From contig JBBHKE010001414.1 of the NCBI GenBank assembly GCA_037447655.1, positions 64,001 through 85,000 of the forward strand: a DNA stretch of 21,000 nucleotides, written 5' to 3'. Position 1 is the first letter of the stretch. Each line of letters starts with the position of its first letter. Below the pieces are notes generated by a model. It saw only the letters and a list, made by a program, of their open reading frames with translations, was not told the origin of the DNA and did not search any database. The DNA is from Zygnema cylindricum (Eukaryota > Streptophyta > Zygnematophyceae > Zygnematales > Zygnemataceae). The translations under genes were made by a program, and so were the position numbers. Positions 10,962-18,805 of this stretch are shown here, piece after piece.

Positions 10962-11266
10962 CATAGTTCAAAAGTAGGCGTTTTTTAGTAGGCCTTTGGT
11001 CGGCGCCTTTAGCGGAATTTGCGTTATGGGCTTTTCATGTGATCTTCTTAGATCGCTACTTTGAGCAGCGACCGTCCGATCGTCCACATCTGACGGTGTA
11101 AATAAAACATTTCGTTCAGAATGTTTTAATTGGTCCAATTTTTGTTCCGGATGTTTTAATTGGTCCGAATTGGTTGGAATACAATATGGGTCTTAAGGCC
11201 ATATTGTATGTTTTGCATACAATAGGCATATTGTATGGGCCTACTTTCACCCACTTTTGAACTATG
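10962..11266 (+). mobile_element. CATAG-family MITE, copy A
   Basis: A 305-bp element with inverted termini CATAGTTCAAAAGT and ACTTTTGAACTATG. It is identical to copy B (13182-13486), and the identity extends 16 bases beyond the left end (10946-10961, ending ATTGAAAC). The right flank (GGATATAC) does not repeat ATTGAAAC, so this copy lacks the direct flanking repeat seen around B. Internally it has two stem-loops (11179-11236) and a motif resembling GATCTTCTTAGATC. No coding capacity. Confidence 0.75.
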
Positions 11267-12034
11267 GGATATACTATATATAACGCTCCTTTTGCCATCC
11301 AATGACCTTGGCTTAAAGGACTGTGTGTTTAAAACATGCTGACGAAATTCGTTTCGTACAGTAATATAGTACGGAGGTATAGATCTTATAATTTAATACT
11401 TTTCAACAAATCTTAAATTTCGTCAGTCACATGTTCGAATTATGTGCTTTTAAAGTCGGACGTCCATTAGCGAAAAAGTGAGGTTGTTTATTACAAGCCG
11501 TATTTTTTCGTAATATTTCGTACCCCATTTTTTTTCCTAGAGAAAGTCGTTACTAAAGAATCACAAGGGTTATGGGCGTAAACTTTGACCGTCGGATGCT
11601 CTGGTGTCCTAATCCGAGATGCCATCTTGGGAACCCTTCAGTGTGTGGCGAATGTCGTCAAAGACGACACTACGCACACAGTGGACGTGTAAAGTTGGGC
11701 CGCGTGGAAAAAGAACAAAAATCCACGATGAATGTGCGTCGCGTGGTTACACGTCGCATATGCCAAATGTCTTCTACCAAGGTGAATGCCAGTCCACTTA
11801 AAGCATAGAAAAAATCTTTGACAGAGGATCTCTAGTGTTGAAATTTATATATTTTCTAGGTCTGTATTGGAAAAATTCATAAAGTGTTGAAAAAAGGTAA
11901 TTAATACTTCACTTCTACATTTTAGTTCGAATGTAAAGAGAGAGAAAGAGAGGACCAAAGACAGGCCATGGCTGCTGCGTCATTTAGAAGGAGGCAGAAT
12001 GAATTAGAAGGTATTTTACTAGTTTTAGCAAAAT
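11267..12034. other. E1 interior, no intact gene
   Basis: This part of E1 carries no complete frame. It holds the exon-like debris described separately (11572-12010) and otherwise AT-rich sequence without recognisable transposon termini. Confidence 0.5.
11572..12010 (+). pseudogene. Exon-like coding debris, possibly a captured gene fragment
   Basis: An open frame at 11572-11808 encodes a cysteine-rich stretch, WCPNPRC then VCGECRQRRHYAH, resembling a zinc-binding motif. An overlapping frame downstream (to 11801) also looks protein-like, suggesting a frameshift. Two segments have splice-like borders: 11860-11896 (after TTTTCTAG, before GTAATT) and 11926-12010 (after ACATTTTAG, before GTATTT). 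The latter reads as a charged helix including EREREDQRQAMAAASFRRRQ. The gap between those two is only 29 bases, too short for a normal plant intron. No family recognised. Lying inside a Mutator-like element it may be a captured gene fragment, but that is inference. Confidence 0.25.
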
Positions 12035-12102
12035 AGTGCCTCTGGCTAGATTTGAACCGAGGTAATCACTATGTTGAACCACGTCTTATCCATTAAGGCA
12101 CT
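12035..12102 (-). other. Degenerate tRNA-like sequence (tRNA-Arg type)
   Basis: Read on the minus strand, the ends AGTGCCT and AGGCACT form a perfect seven-base stem. CCTTAATGGATAAG resembles the D-arm/A-box of plant tRNA-Arg, and GGTTCAAATCT resembles the B-box, at about normal spacing. However, the anticodon stem and T stem do not pair properly and no credible anticodon is placed, so it is not a functional tRNA. It could be a tRNA pseudogene or the head of a tRNA-derived SINE. Confidence 0.4.
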
Positions 12103-12600
12103 AACAAAACGATACACATGAGATGTTTCACGCATAAATAAATATTGATCCAAAGGACTAATTCGCAGCAAACTAACGAAAACGCGCATTAATCAATTCA
12201 TGCATGGAAGCGAATCAAAGCCGTATAAATACAACTGATCGGACGCCCACCATTACAGCCGCCACCCAAAATAAGATTTCGGCGGCCTTTCGGGATAGCG
12301 ACACGCGATGCCACGTGGCGCACATTATTTGATACCAGAGAAGATGGGAGGAGGAACCATGGCTTCTGATTTGGCAAATGTCACTTTGTAGACCATGTCG
12401 TACAATGGCCGTACAATAAGTACATTGCCCATCGTACCTTATTGTATTATATAACGTTCCTATTAGACTAGGGTTTAGTAGTAGGTAGTCATGAGAAAGA
12501 GGACCAAGACTTATTGATATTTAGGTGCCTCTCTCTAAGAGAGCTTCTAACTATAAAGGTCATCTTTGACCAACCATAACTTACTGCTCAGGGGAGCAAA

Positions 12601-13101
12601 TTCAGTGATTCTTTTTGCGTTTGACTCAACGGAGTCTTGTCCTCACAGGGGTGAGGGTGGTCAGAACATTTGTGTGCCTGGTGGCACTTATTCAGTGGGA
12701 AAGTGGAAGGGGAAAATATTATCCTAGAGGCTTTACATAGGCTGCTCATTTTGTGGGTCAATGGAGACCGCAAAATTTCATGTTATGGGCCCACCATCTA
12801 GGGTGCCTATGTTCAATGGAACAGACTTCACTTATTAGGAGTTTACTAAGGAGGGATTGCTTTTCGAGAAGCACTTATGGGGAATTGTTTCGGGACAAGT
12901 GAGATGTCCGCCACTTGGCTTTGGAGGAGCTGCAATTCTGTGACCTCCATTGGACTACAGAATACAGGAAGCCTCTAGATAGTATTTAACTAACCCACTT
13001 AAATCCACGACCACTGCTGCCCAAGAAGGCAAACTGACAAATTGACTACACCCCTGTGCAGCCTGGACTCCCCTGAGTCCGTAGCAAAAAGAATCACTGA
13101 A
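12601..13101. repeat. 53-bp inverted repeats around the gag relic
   Basis: 12601-12653 and the reverse complement of 13049-13101 match at about 42 of 53 positions, including 18 identical bases (TTCAGTGATTCTTTTTGC) and CACAGGGGTG at the inner edge. Weaker similarity extends outward (ATAACTTA). They bracket about 400 bp that includes the copia gag fragment. The origin is unclear: either a rearranged retrotransposon leader or a small foldback element. Confidence 0.6.
12785..12943 (+). pseudogene. Ty1/copia-type Gag fragment, broken
   Basis: Starting at ATG 12785 the frame reads MGPPSRVPMFNGTDFTY, then an in-frame TAG (12836-12838), then EFTKEGLLFEKHLWGIVSG, ending at TGA 12941. The pattern PxFNGTDFTYWxFxMExLLxxxxLWxIV is typical of the N-terminal region of plant copia Gag proteins; the TAG stands where tryptophan is usual. 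A second frame nearby continues in gag-like style (HWTTEYRKPLDSI), indicating a frameshift. Only about 53 codons remain, with no protease, integrase or reverse transcriptase, so this is a dead relic carried inside E1. Confidence 0.6.
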
Positions 13102-13181
13102 AACGGCCAACCACCCGATAAGTTATGAGGCACTAAAAATGTCAATTTGTACAAACTCTCAAAGGGAGCTTCAATTGAAAC

Positions 13182-13486
13182 CATAGTTCAAAAGTAGGCG
13201 TTTTTTAGTAGGCCTTTGGTCGGCGCCTTTAGCGGAATTTGCGTTATGGGCTTTTCATGTGATCTTCTTAGATCGCTACTTTGAGCAGCGACCGTCCGAT
13301 CGTCCACATCTGACGGTGTAAATAAAACATTTCGTTCAGAATGTTTTAATTGGTCCAATTTTTGTTCCGGATGTTTTAATTGGTCCGAATTGGTTGGAAT
13401 ACAATATGGGTCTTAAGGCCATATTGTATGTTTTGCATACAATAGGCATATTGTATGGGCCTACTTTCACCCACTTTTGAACTATG
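13182..13486 (+). mobile_element. CATAG-family MITE, copy B
   Basis: A 305-bp element identical to copy A, with the same 16 bases on its left. It is flanked on both sides by ATTGAAAC (13174-13181 and 13487-13494), as expected for an 8-bp target duplication. Eight-base duplications are typical of the hAT superfamily, but the termini CATAGTTC do not clearly fit the hAT consensus, so the superfamily is left open. Confidence 0.75.
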
Positions 13487-13494
13487 ATTGAAAC

Positions 13495-13975
13495 CATAGT
13501 TGTTCAAATCGGGCGATTTTTTCCCTTTTTCCGATTAAAACGTAAAATTCGTGACTTTTGAATAAATCGGAAAAAAACGCGATGTACTTTCTGTCTAGTA
13601 AATTGAAAGGAGAATTTACGGAAACAGACGGTATGTACAGTAACTGTACACTTTTGTACCAAAAAAGTACGGAATTTGACTAAAAGATACGTTGCACTTC
13701 GTAGTACTTTCTGTACGGTAAACTGAACATGAATTTAGCGGGAAACGTACGGAATTGTACCAAACTTGTACGGGCTATGACGAAAAGAGACGGGAGTTGT
13801 ACGGAAAATGTACAAACTGCGGGATATGTAAATTTTATTTTTGTGTACATGTACGGAATAGTACGGACGAAAATTCATTAACGATTTTTTCGATTTTTTC
13901 AAAAGGTTCAATGCGTTTGTTACGTATAATTCGTCGCGATTAAATCGTTCGCACTAAACGCCGTGAACAACTATG
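13495..13975 (+). mobile_element. GTAC-rich MITE with CATAGTTGTTCA termini, element C
   Basis: A 481-bp element with inverted ends CATAGTTGTTCA and TGAACAACTATG, flanked by ATTGAAAC on each side (13487-13494 and 13976-13983). Its ends resemble those of copies A and B (CATAGTT) but the inside is different and contains about 15 GTAC tetranucleotides between 13583 and 13864, often as GTACGGAA or TTGTACCAAA. The 62-codon open frame at 13755-13943 arises from this repeat-rich sequence and is not called as a gene. Confidence 0.7.
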
Positions 13976-13983
13976 ATTGAAAC

Positions 13984-14031
13984 CATAGTTCAAAAGTAGG
14001 CGTTTTTTATGGTAGGCCTTTGGTAGGCGCA
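13984..14031 (+). mobile_element. CATAG-family MITE, left-end fragment D
   Basis: It begins CATAGTTCAAAAGTAGGCG immediately after ATTGAAAC (13976-13983) and follows copies A/B, apart from small differences, for about 48 bases, after which similarity stops. Probably a truncated element, or one whose interior differs from A and B. Confidence 0.6.
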
Positions 14032-14470
14032 CAAAACTTGGCACAAAACTCGCGTAGAGTACGCATACTGTATGTGTGTGCGTTGTGCACACTCTTGTAC
14101 AAACGTATGAATCTGACATACCATCATATTATCTTTTAAGTGCGTATTTTATTTTGCTTTTACGTGCGAATTTTGTTTTTTTCGTGCGCATTTACCCTGC
14201 GCGGCAAAGTTGCTAACCGAAGATCTCAAATCTAAGGCGCATGCTCAAACCGTACATATTCAAGTGCGTTTAGTACCGATTGACACAGCGGAAACGCCTC
14301 ACAAAAGTTCGCAAAGCGTAAAACACAAAGCGTATGTTTTGTTGGACCCGTTGGTCGGCATTCCTATCCTAGTGCATTGACAACAATATAGATGCACCGA
14401 CGTCAACCGGAGAACACAACTTTTCCCATACGTTGGCCAAATGTATCACCACATCCAAAGTTGATCAAGT
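14032..14470. other. E1 interior next to the right arm, no gene
   Basis: There is no coding sequence here. Loose repeats of AAGTGCGTATTTT / TACGTGCGAATTTTG / TCGTGCGCATTTAC occur at about 14136-14195. Confidence 0.5.
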
Positions 14471-14773
14471 GAAGAAAGTATATGCGCGCAACAATTTATT
14501 TTACATCTGGTTGCCGCGATTATGTTACAGTAGACCTTGGCAAGCCGTGTGAACTGTTGATTTTTTTATGACGGTCGTCGTTCGCAAGCGCGAAACTTTA
14601 TTAACCAGTCTTTACAATATTTCGCAAGTCAAAGTTGTTCGACGGATTGACCGTCAATAACAAACTCAAAGGTACGTAATTTGTACTAATTTGTACTTGA
14701 AATGTACAACTTTTGAAAAGTTGACGCGACTACCTTCGCGCAACAAACATTGTCTCTGCAATTAGCAATTCCC
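14471..14773 (-). repeat. Right terminal inverted repeat of E1
   Basis: Reverse complement of the left arm, with an intact terminus: CAATTCCC at 14766-14773. Unlike the left arm it retains the terminal GGGAATTGCTAATTGCAGA (read inward). Confidence 0.75.
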
Positions 14774-14782
14774 TTTATGAAA
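14774..14782. repeat. Right 9-bp target site duplication of E1
   Basis: TTTATGAAA is identical to 10647-10655. Confidence 0.65.
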
Positions 14783-14836
14783 ATGACCCATTAAATTGAT
14801 TTACTTTCGAGGCAAGACTACTCATCACTCCCTGGT

Positions 14837-14845
14837 TTTATGAAT
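14837..14845. repeat. Left target site duplication of E2
   Basis: TTTATGAAT matches TTAATGAAT at 19541-19549 in eight of nine positions. It also resembles the E1 target TTTATGAAA, suggesting a shared insertion preference. Confidence 0.6.
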
Positions 14846-15186
14846 GGGAATTGATCATGGCAGTGACTGTTTTGGTTGCGCACAGTCACTTACGCCATTT
14901 TGTCATAAATTGTACTTTTGAAGTACACATTGGTACAAGTAAAGTACCGTTGAGTCTAAGTTTGATGGTCAATCGGTTGGACAACTTTGACTTTCAAAAT
15001 ATTGTTTCAACGGCTTAAACTTTTGTCGCGCTTGCAAACGTCGACCGTCATAATTAGCAATTCACACGACCGGCGAACGTTTACGGTAGCAAAACTACGG
15101 CAACCACATGCAAATAAGTGTTGCATACAGTCACTTTTTGTCGTTACGTGAGCTCCACGGTGAGAGCACGTTGGATATTAACTTAG
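14846..15186 (+). repeat. Left terminal inverted repeat of E2
   Basis: A 341-bp uninterrupted arm. It carries two direct motifs, GTTGCGCACAGTCACTTA (about 14876) and GTTGCATACAGTCACTTT (about 15120), bracketing a core related to the E1 and E3 arms (GGTCAATCGGTTGGACAACTTTGACT). It serves as the intact reference for reading the broken right arm. Confidence 0.75.
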
Positions 15187-15265
15187 CCGCCAATTGAATT
15201 TTGGTCGTCTAATCGTTACATTGAATTTAGACGCAAATTGAAGCGAAAATCCATATAAAGTACTG

Positions 15266-15490
15266 TACTGTAAGTCTTGTACGAAAATACTAAAATGCAC
15301 GAAACAAAATTTCGCTATCAATGTAAGAATGTTGATTCGTATATAGTGTGGCTCGATTTCGTTGCGCGTGACGACGCACATTTTTTTCATTAAATTTCAA
15401 TTGAAATTTTTACGCCGGTTCGTTTTACTACAGTGTAGAAAGTTTAACTCGTTTCGTGCGTTTTAATATTTTCGTACAAGACTTACAGTA
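15266..15490. repeat. 40-bp inverted repeat pair inside E2
   Basis: 15266-15305 and the reverse complement of 15451-15490 match at 38 of 40 bases (TACTGTAAGTCTTGTACGAA at the outer edge). Between them, at 15392-15409, lies a perfect 18-base palindrome centred on CAATTG. The right arm ends exactly at the TA where mariner-like element M3 begins. Confidence 0.7.
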
Positions 15491-15975
15491 CACCGCCAAT
15501 CGTTATTAGCGTGTAAGTTTTTTTAGCGTATAAAAATATTTGCCGTGGTGTACGCTATTTAAGAATTTGAAAATTTTGGAAAAAATCATACATTCTAATT
15601 GTTTGGTTGTGGTAATTTGGATCTTTGAAAAAAAAATGTAAGTTGCAAACATGCTTACACTAATATAGGTCTCCGTACAAAATCTGACAAATCGTACACA
15701 AATCGTACATTCACACGGTCGAAACGCGGCTAACGGACGAATATGTGCGAGCGGGATTTTTTACGACCTGGTTTTTTTTCCTTTTTAGAACACATATTCT
15801 CATGCGTCCGCGGTTACTAATACAAATTTTTTATACATTTTAACTTAAAAAGGTACATTTATGTACGGTGTGAAATTGACCATACACCACTCTATTTAAG
15901 AGACAACGTACTGAAAATAACCCTAAATAGAATAAAGAAAAAAATAGAATGAACTACACTAATGGAGAATAAAAA
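15491..15975 (+). mobile_element. M3: mariner/Stowaway-like MITE, right end unclear
   Basis: It begins CACCGCCAATCGTTATTAGC directly after a TA (15489-15490), matching the terminus of M1 and M2. Internal blocks shared with M2 include TACATTTATGTACGG and ATACACCACTCTATTTAAGA (near 15853-15900). The right inverted terminus is not recognisable, so the end position is approximate. AT-rich, no coding capacity. Confidence 0.5.
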
Positions 15976-16198
15976 AAAAAGCGGGAATTAATTGCTTTTG
16001 CTTGTATCGCTTGGTGTGCCAGTTCAACAAAAGCATATGGTGGCTTTAGTGGCAGCTTTAAAACTGAGTAGGCATCTTGATGTGTAAAGGCGCATCTTAT
16101 CGGCGGGGAATCGCGTAACATCATAATTAATCGACGCCGGTGAATCTTTAAAGTAAAACCGCGGCGTAGGATGAGTTCCGAGGAAAATCGGAAAAACC

Positions 16199-16260
16199 AA
16201 AAAAAAAAAAAAAAAACCCGGAAAAAAAAAAAAAAAACCCGGACAAAAAAAAAACGCGGA
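16199..16260. repeat. Poly(A)/CCCGG simple repeat
   Basis: Two runs of 16-18 adenines, each followed by CCCGG, then a shorter A run and CGCGG. This may be a microsatellite grown by slippage. It lies just left of the truncated CATAG-family copy. Confidence 0.8.
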
Positions 16261-16274
16261 CGTAAGTCCTATCG

Positions 16275-16582
16275 TAAGTTGTGTTATAGGCTTTCATGCG
16301 ATCTTCTTAGATCGCTACTTTGATCAGCGACCGTCCGATCGTCCAAATTTGACGCTTTAAATAAAAAATGCCTCAAAACTCGCGGAAAAATAAAATTTGT
16401 GCGAATGTGTTTCAAAATTTAGACATGACGTTTAATTCTCTATCGATCGATGTGCATCTCAACCCTGTTACTATTATTTTTCATTTCGCGACCAATACAA
16501 TATGGGTCTTAAGGCCATATTGTATGTTTTGCATACAATATACATATTGTATGGGCGTACTTTCACCTACTTTTGAACTATG
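16275..16582 (+). mobile_element. Diverged CATAG-family MITE copy inside E2
   Basis: It shares with copies A and B the blocks GATCTTCTTAGATCGCTACT and GACCGTCCGATCGTCCA on the left, and on the right CAATATGGGTCTTAAGGCCA, the paired ATACAATA stem-loops and the terminus ACTTTTGAACTATG (16569-16582). The middle (about 16380-16490) is unrelated and the left CATAG terminus is missing. It is an older, rearranged member, and shows that the family predates the recent A/B pair. The open frame at 16368-16694 is built from this and adjoining repeat DNA. Confidence 0.65.
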
Positions 16583-16603
16583 CTTCAATTGTAAAGGGGT
16601 TTT

Positions 16604-16667
16604 GATTCAATTTGCGTCTAAGTTCAATGTAACGCTTAGATTACCAAAATTCAATCTTGCGGCTAAG
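16604..16667. repeat. Inverted copy of the sequence beside the E2 left arm
   Basis: This stretch is the reverse complement of 15183-15246 with a modest number of mismatches (shared core CAATTTGCGTCTAA). In both copies one frame reads QFASKFNVT-R-PKFN, but this could be a by-product of DNA similarity. Confidence 0.6.
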
Positions 16668-17411
16668 GGTGTAGTTACATCAGACGAAAAGTGAGGTATA
16701 TTACATCATTTTGTACCTAGCCGTACCATGCCGTACTATCTCATCGTGATTTTTTTGAAAAAGCATTACAGAATATAAGATTACGATTTTCCAAGGATCC
16801 GGGATAAAACATCAACCGTCCGATTTTTTATGGTCTTCATTCGCGAAGCAAATCGCTCAATCAGTCCATCCGCCTCTGTATCGGTGAACCCACCTCGCGG
16901 AGGTGGGTTCACCAAAACAGAACCTGTAAAATCGCTACACGTGGTCCAAAAACATGTGCGACAAAAAAAAACTAAAATTTTCACACTTCCACGAAGTCAC
17001 GTGCCGTCGGACAAAGTGACCGTAAAATCTTTGCCAAAAAAAAGTACGGCTTTTGCCTTCGAAAATACGTACGGTTTTTGTCCTCTTTTTAGCTCGTTGG
17101 TTTCGCGCGCTATTTTTTGTCGTTTTTGTTTTTTGTCAGTAGAGTGAAGGGAATCTTTGTGGTACATGGACACGGTACCCTTGTGAAGTACACGTTTGTA
17201 ATAAGGAAGTACGGATTTTCAAACGAACATAGTCGGTTTTCAAATATTTGACGATTATAGAGATTTGATCGTCAAAGTAAGTGGAGCCACTCACATTAAA
17301 ACACGTATATGAAAACTTGTTTACAGACGCTACGCGATGTAACCGAGGCCTCTGTAATACATAAATGTTGTTGTCCGTACTACTACAGGGACCTCCTGAT
17401 GTAACCATGCC
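16668..17411. other. E2 interior, no gene
   Basis: No coding sequence is supported. The 105-codon open frame at 16830-17147 spans a perfect hairpin (16883-16913) and low-complexity Lys/Phe-rich sequence and resembles no family I know. Confidence 0.5.
16883..16913. repeat. Perfect hairpin, 14-base arms and 3-base loop
   Basis: GGTGAACCCACCTC, loop GCG, then GAGGTGGGTTCACC. It is GC-rich in AT-rich surroundings, with no T-run after it. It may be a small fold-back duplication or a transposon-internal structure. Confidence 0.85.
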
Positions 17412-17552
17412 CTAAGTTAATATCCAACGTGCTCTCACCGTGGAGCTCACGTAACGACAAAACGTGACTGTATGCAACACTTATTTACATGTGGTTGCCG
17501 CAATTTTGTTACCGTAAACGTTCGCCGGCCGTGTGAATTGCTATTTTTTTTA
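17412..17552 (-). repeat. E2 right inverted repeat, inner segment
   Basis: Reverse complement of about 15050-15186. It runs up to the T-rich target (TTTTTTTTA) where E3 inserted. Confidence 0.75.
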
Positions 17553-18033
17553 GGGAATTGCTAGTCGCAGACACGATTTTTGCTGCGCGCAGGTAATTTT
17601 CAGAAATTGTACATTTGAAGTACAATTTCGTACATCCTACGTACCTTTAATTTCAGATCTGACGGTCAATCCATCGAACAACTTTGACTGGCGGAATACT
17701 GTACCGGCGGTTAAAAAAGTGTCGCGGTTGCAAACGTTGAATGTAAAAAAAAATAAAAAATCACACGGCCGGTGCAGGTTTACTGCAACCAAAAACGCGG
17801 CAGCCACATAAATAAAATGGCTGCCCGCAGGTAGTTTATCACTTCACGTTTACCCGCAGAAATGAAATCAACTCGTTACGTGTCATTTTAGTTTCATTGA
17901 TATTTATGCGCGGGTACGCCTTTTTATTTTGAACGAAGTTTATTTCGTTTCGTGCGAGTTTACACATGTTGTACGTCGTCCTTTAATATGTGTCCAAGTT
18001 CAATGTAACGGTTCGCGAGTTTGATTTCATTTT

Positions 18034-18150
18034 TGCGGTAAACTACACCGCGCATCGTTATTAGTGTCAAAGTTTAAATAGTGTGTAAGTAAATATACCG
18101 TCATTGACGCTAATTAAGAATTTGAAAATTAAAAAAAAAAAGGTTTATTC
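18034..18150 (+). mobile_element. Truncated mariner/Stowaway-like end
   Basis: After a TA it begins CACCGCGCATCGTTATTAGT and follows M2 through TCAAAGTTTAAATAGTG and AAGAATTTGAAA. Similarity ends near 18150, where E3 arm sequence approaches, so only a left part remains. Confidence 0.5.
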
Positions 18151-18316
18151 TAATTTCAGTGTTAACGCGTCGACGTTTGCAAGTGCGACACTTTTTTAAC
18201 CGCCAGTACAATATTCCGCCAGTCAAAGCTGTTCGACGGATTGACCGTCAGATCTGAAATTAAAGGTACGTAGCCTGTACGAAATTGTACTTCAAATGTA
18301 CAAATTCTGACAACTA

Positions 18317-18805
18317 CACCGTGAATCGCTATTAGCGTAATGAAATAGATAGCGTAATGAAACAATTAGCGTACTTTACGGTAAATTGTGTTTTTTCGGG
18401 TACACCATGATACTAATTTATCATGTACTCTAATTTGTAAACTGCTTTGTAAAAATTTTCAGCACATAATATGTCCACACTAAAACACGTATTTGTACGA
18501 AACTGTTCAAATCGTACGCCGTCGCGTTTTTTTGACATCTGCGTATGCCGGAAAATATTTACGCAATTATATATTATTATATTTTCTGTACTTTTAAATA
18601 TAAAAATGTACGGCATAGTACAGATATGACAGTCCGTACACCACACTATTTAAAAGGGAACTAAATTACAGTTATGAACCGCATTGAGCGGGGTACCTCA
18701 AATAACGTGCAAAAACATTTAGCGTACTTTATTCTATTTGAGAATTTGCCCCAAAAAAAGGGGTACCCCAATTAGCGTCATGTACGCTAATAGCGATTCG
18801 CGGTG
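18317..18805. mobile_element. M1: mariner/Stowaway-like MITE with TA duplication
   Basis: A 489-bp element with inverted termini CACCGTGAATCGCTATTAGC and, at the right, the reverse complement of CACCGCGAATCGCTATTAGC; the similarity runs about 23 bases with one mismatch. It is flanked by TA at 18315-18316 and 18806-18807. The insertion splits the E3 right arm: joining the flanks gives a sequence closely matching the intact left arm (TTCTGAAAATTACCTGCGCG, reverse complement of about 17584-17603), with one TA. The TA duplication and small size fit Tc1/mariner-derived MITEs. The minus-strand open frame inside (18413-18646) has no recognisable domain. Confidence 0.8.

Larger units (their letters stand above)
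10656..14773. mobile_element. E1: Mutator-like non-autonomous element with long inverted repeats
   Basis: The left arm (10656-about 10937) and right arm (about 14471-14773) are reverse complements with high similarity over roughly 280 bases. The right end is GGGAATTGC (read inward) and is followed by TTTATGAAA, which also precedes the left arm. A 9-bp duplication with long arms is typical of Mutator-like elements. The left end lacks about 19 terminal bases present on the right and starts at GACAAT, so it is probably immobile. The interior (10938-14470) holds two CATAG-family MITEs plus relatives, a tRNA-like sequence, a copia gag relic and exon-like debris, but no transposase frame. It could also be called a foldback element; family placement rests on duplication length and arm structure only. 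Confidence 0.7.

Noticed and set aside
12035-12102. Functional tRNA gene on the minus strand
   Set aside because: Acceptor ends pair and box-like motifs are present, but the anticodon and T stems do not pair and no anticodon can be placed.
13755-13943. Cysteine-containing 62-codon frame in element C
   Set aside because: It arises from GTAC-rich repeat DNA, since TGTAC-type words supply Cys and Tyr codons, and has no start context or family match.
16830-17147. 105-codon frame inside E2 as a transposase or captured gene
   Set aside because: It crosses a perfect hairpin and low-complexity Lys/Phe-rich sequence, with no catalytic or DNA-binding motif.
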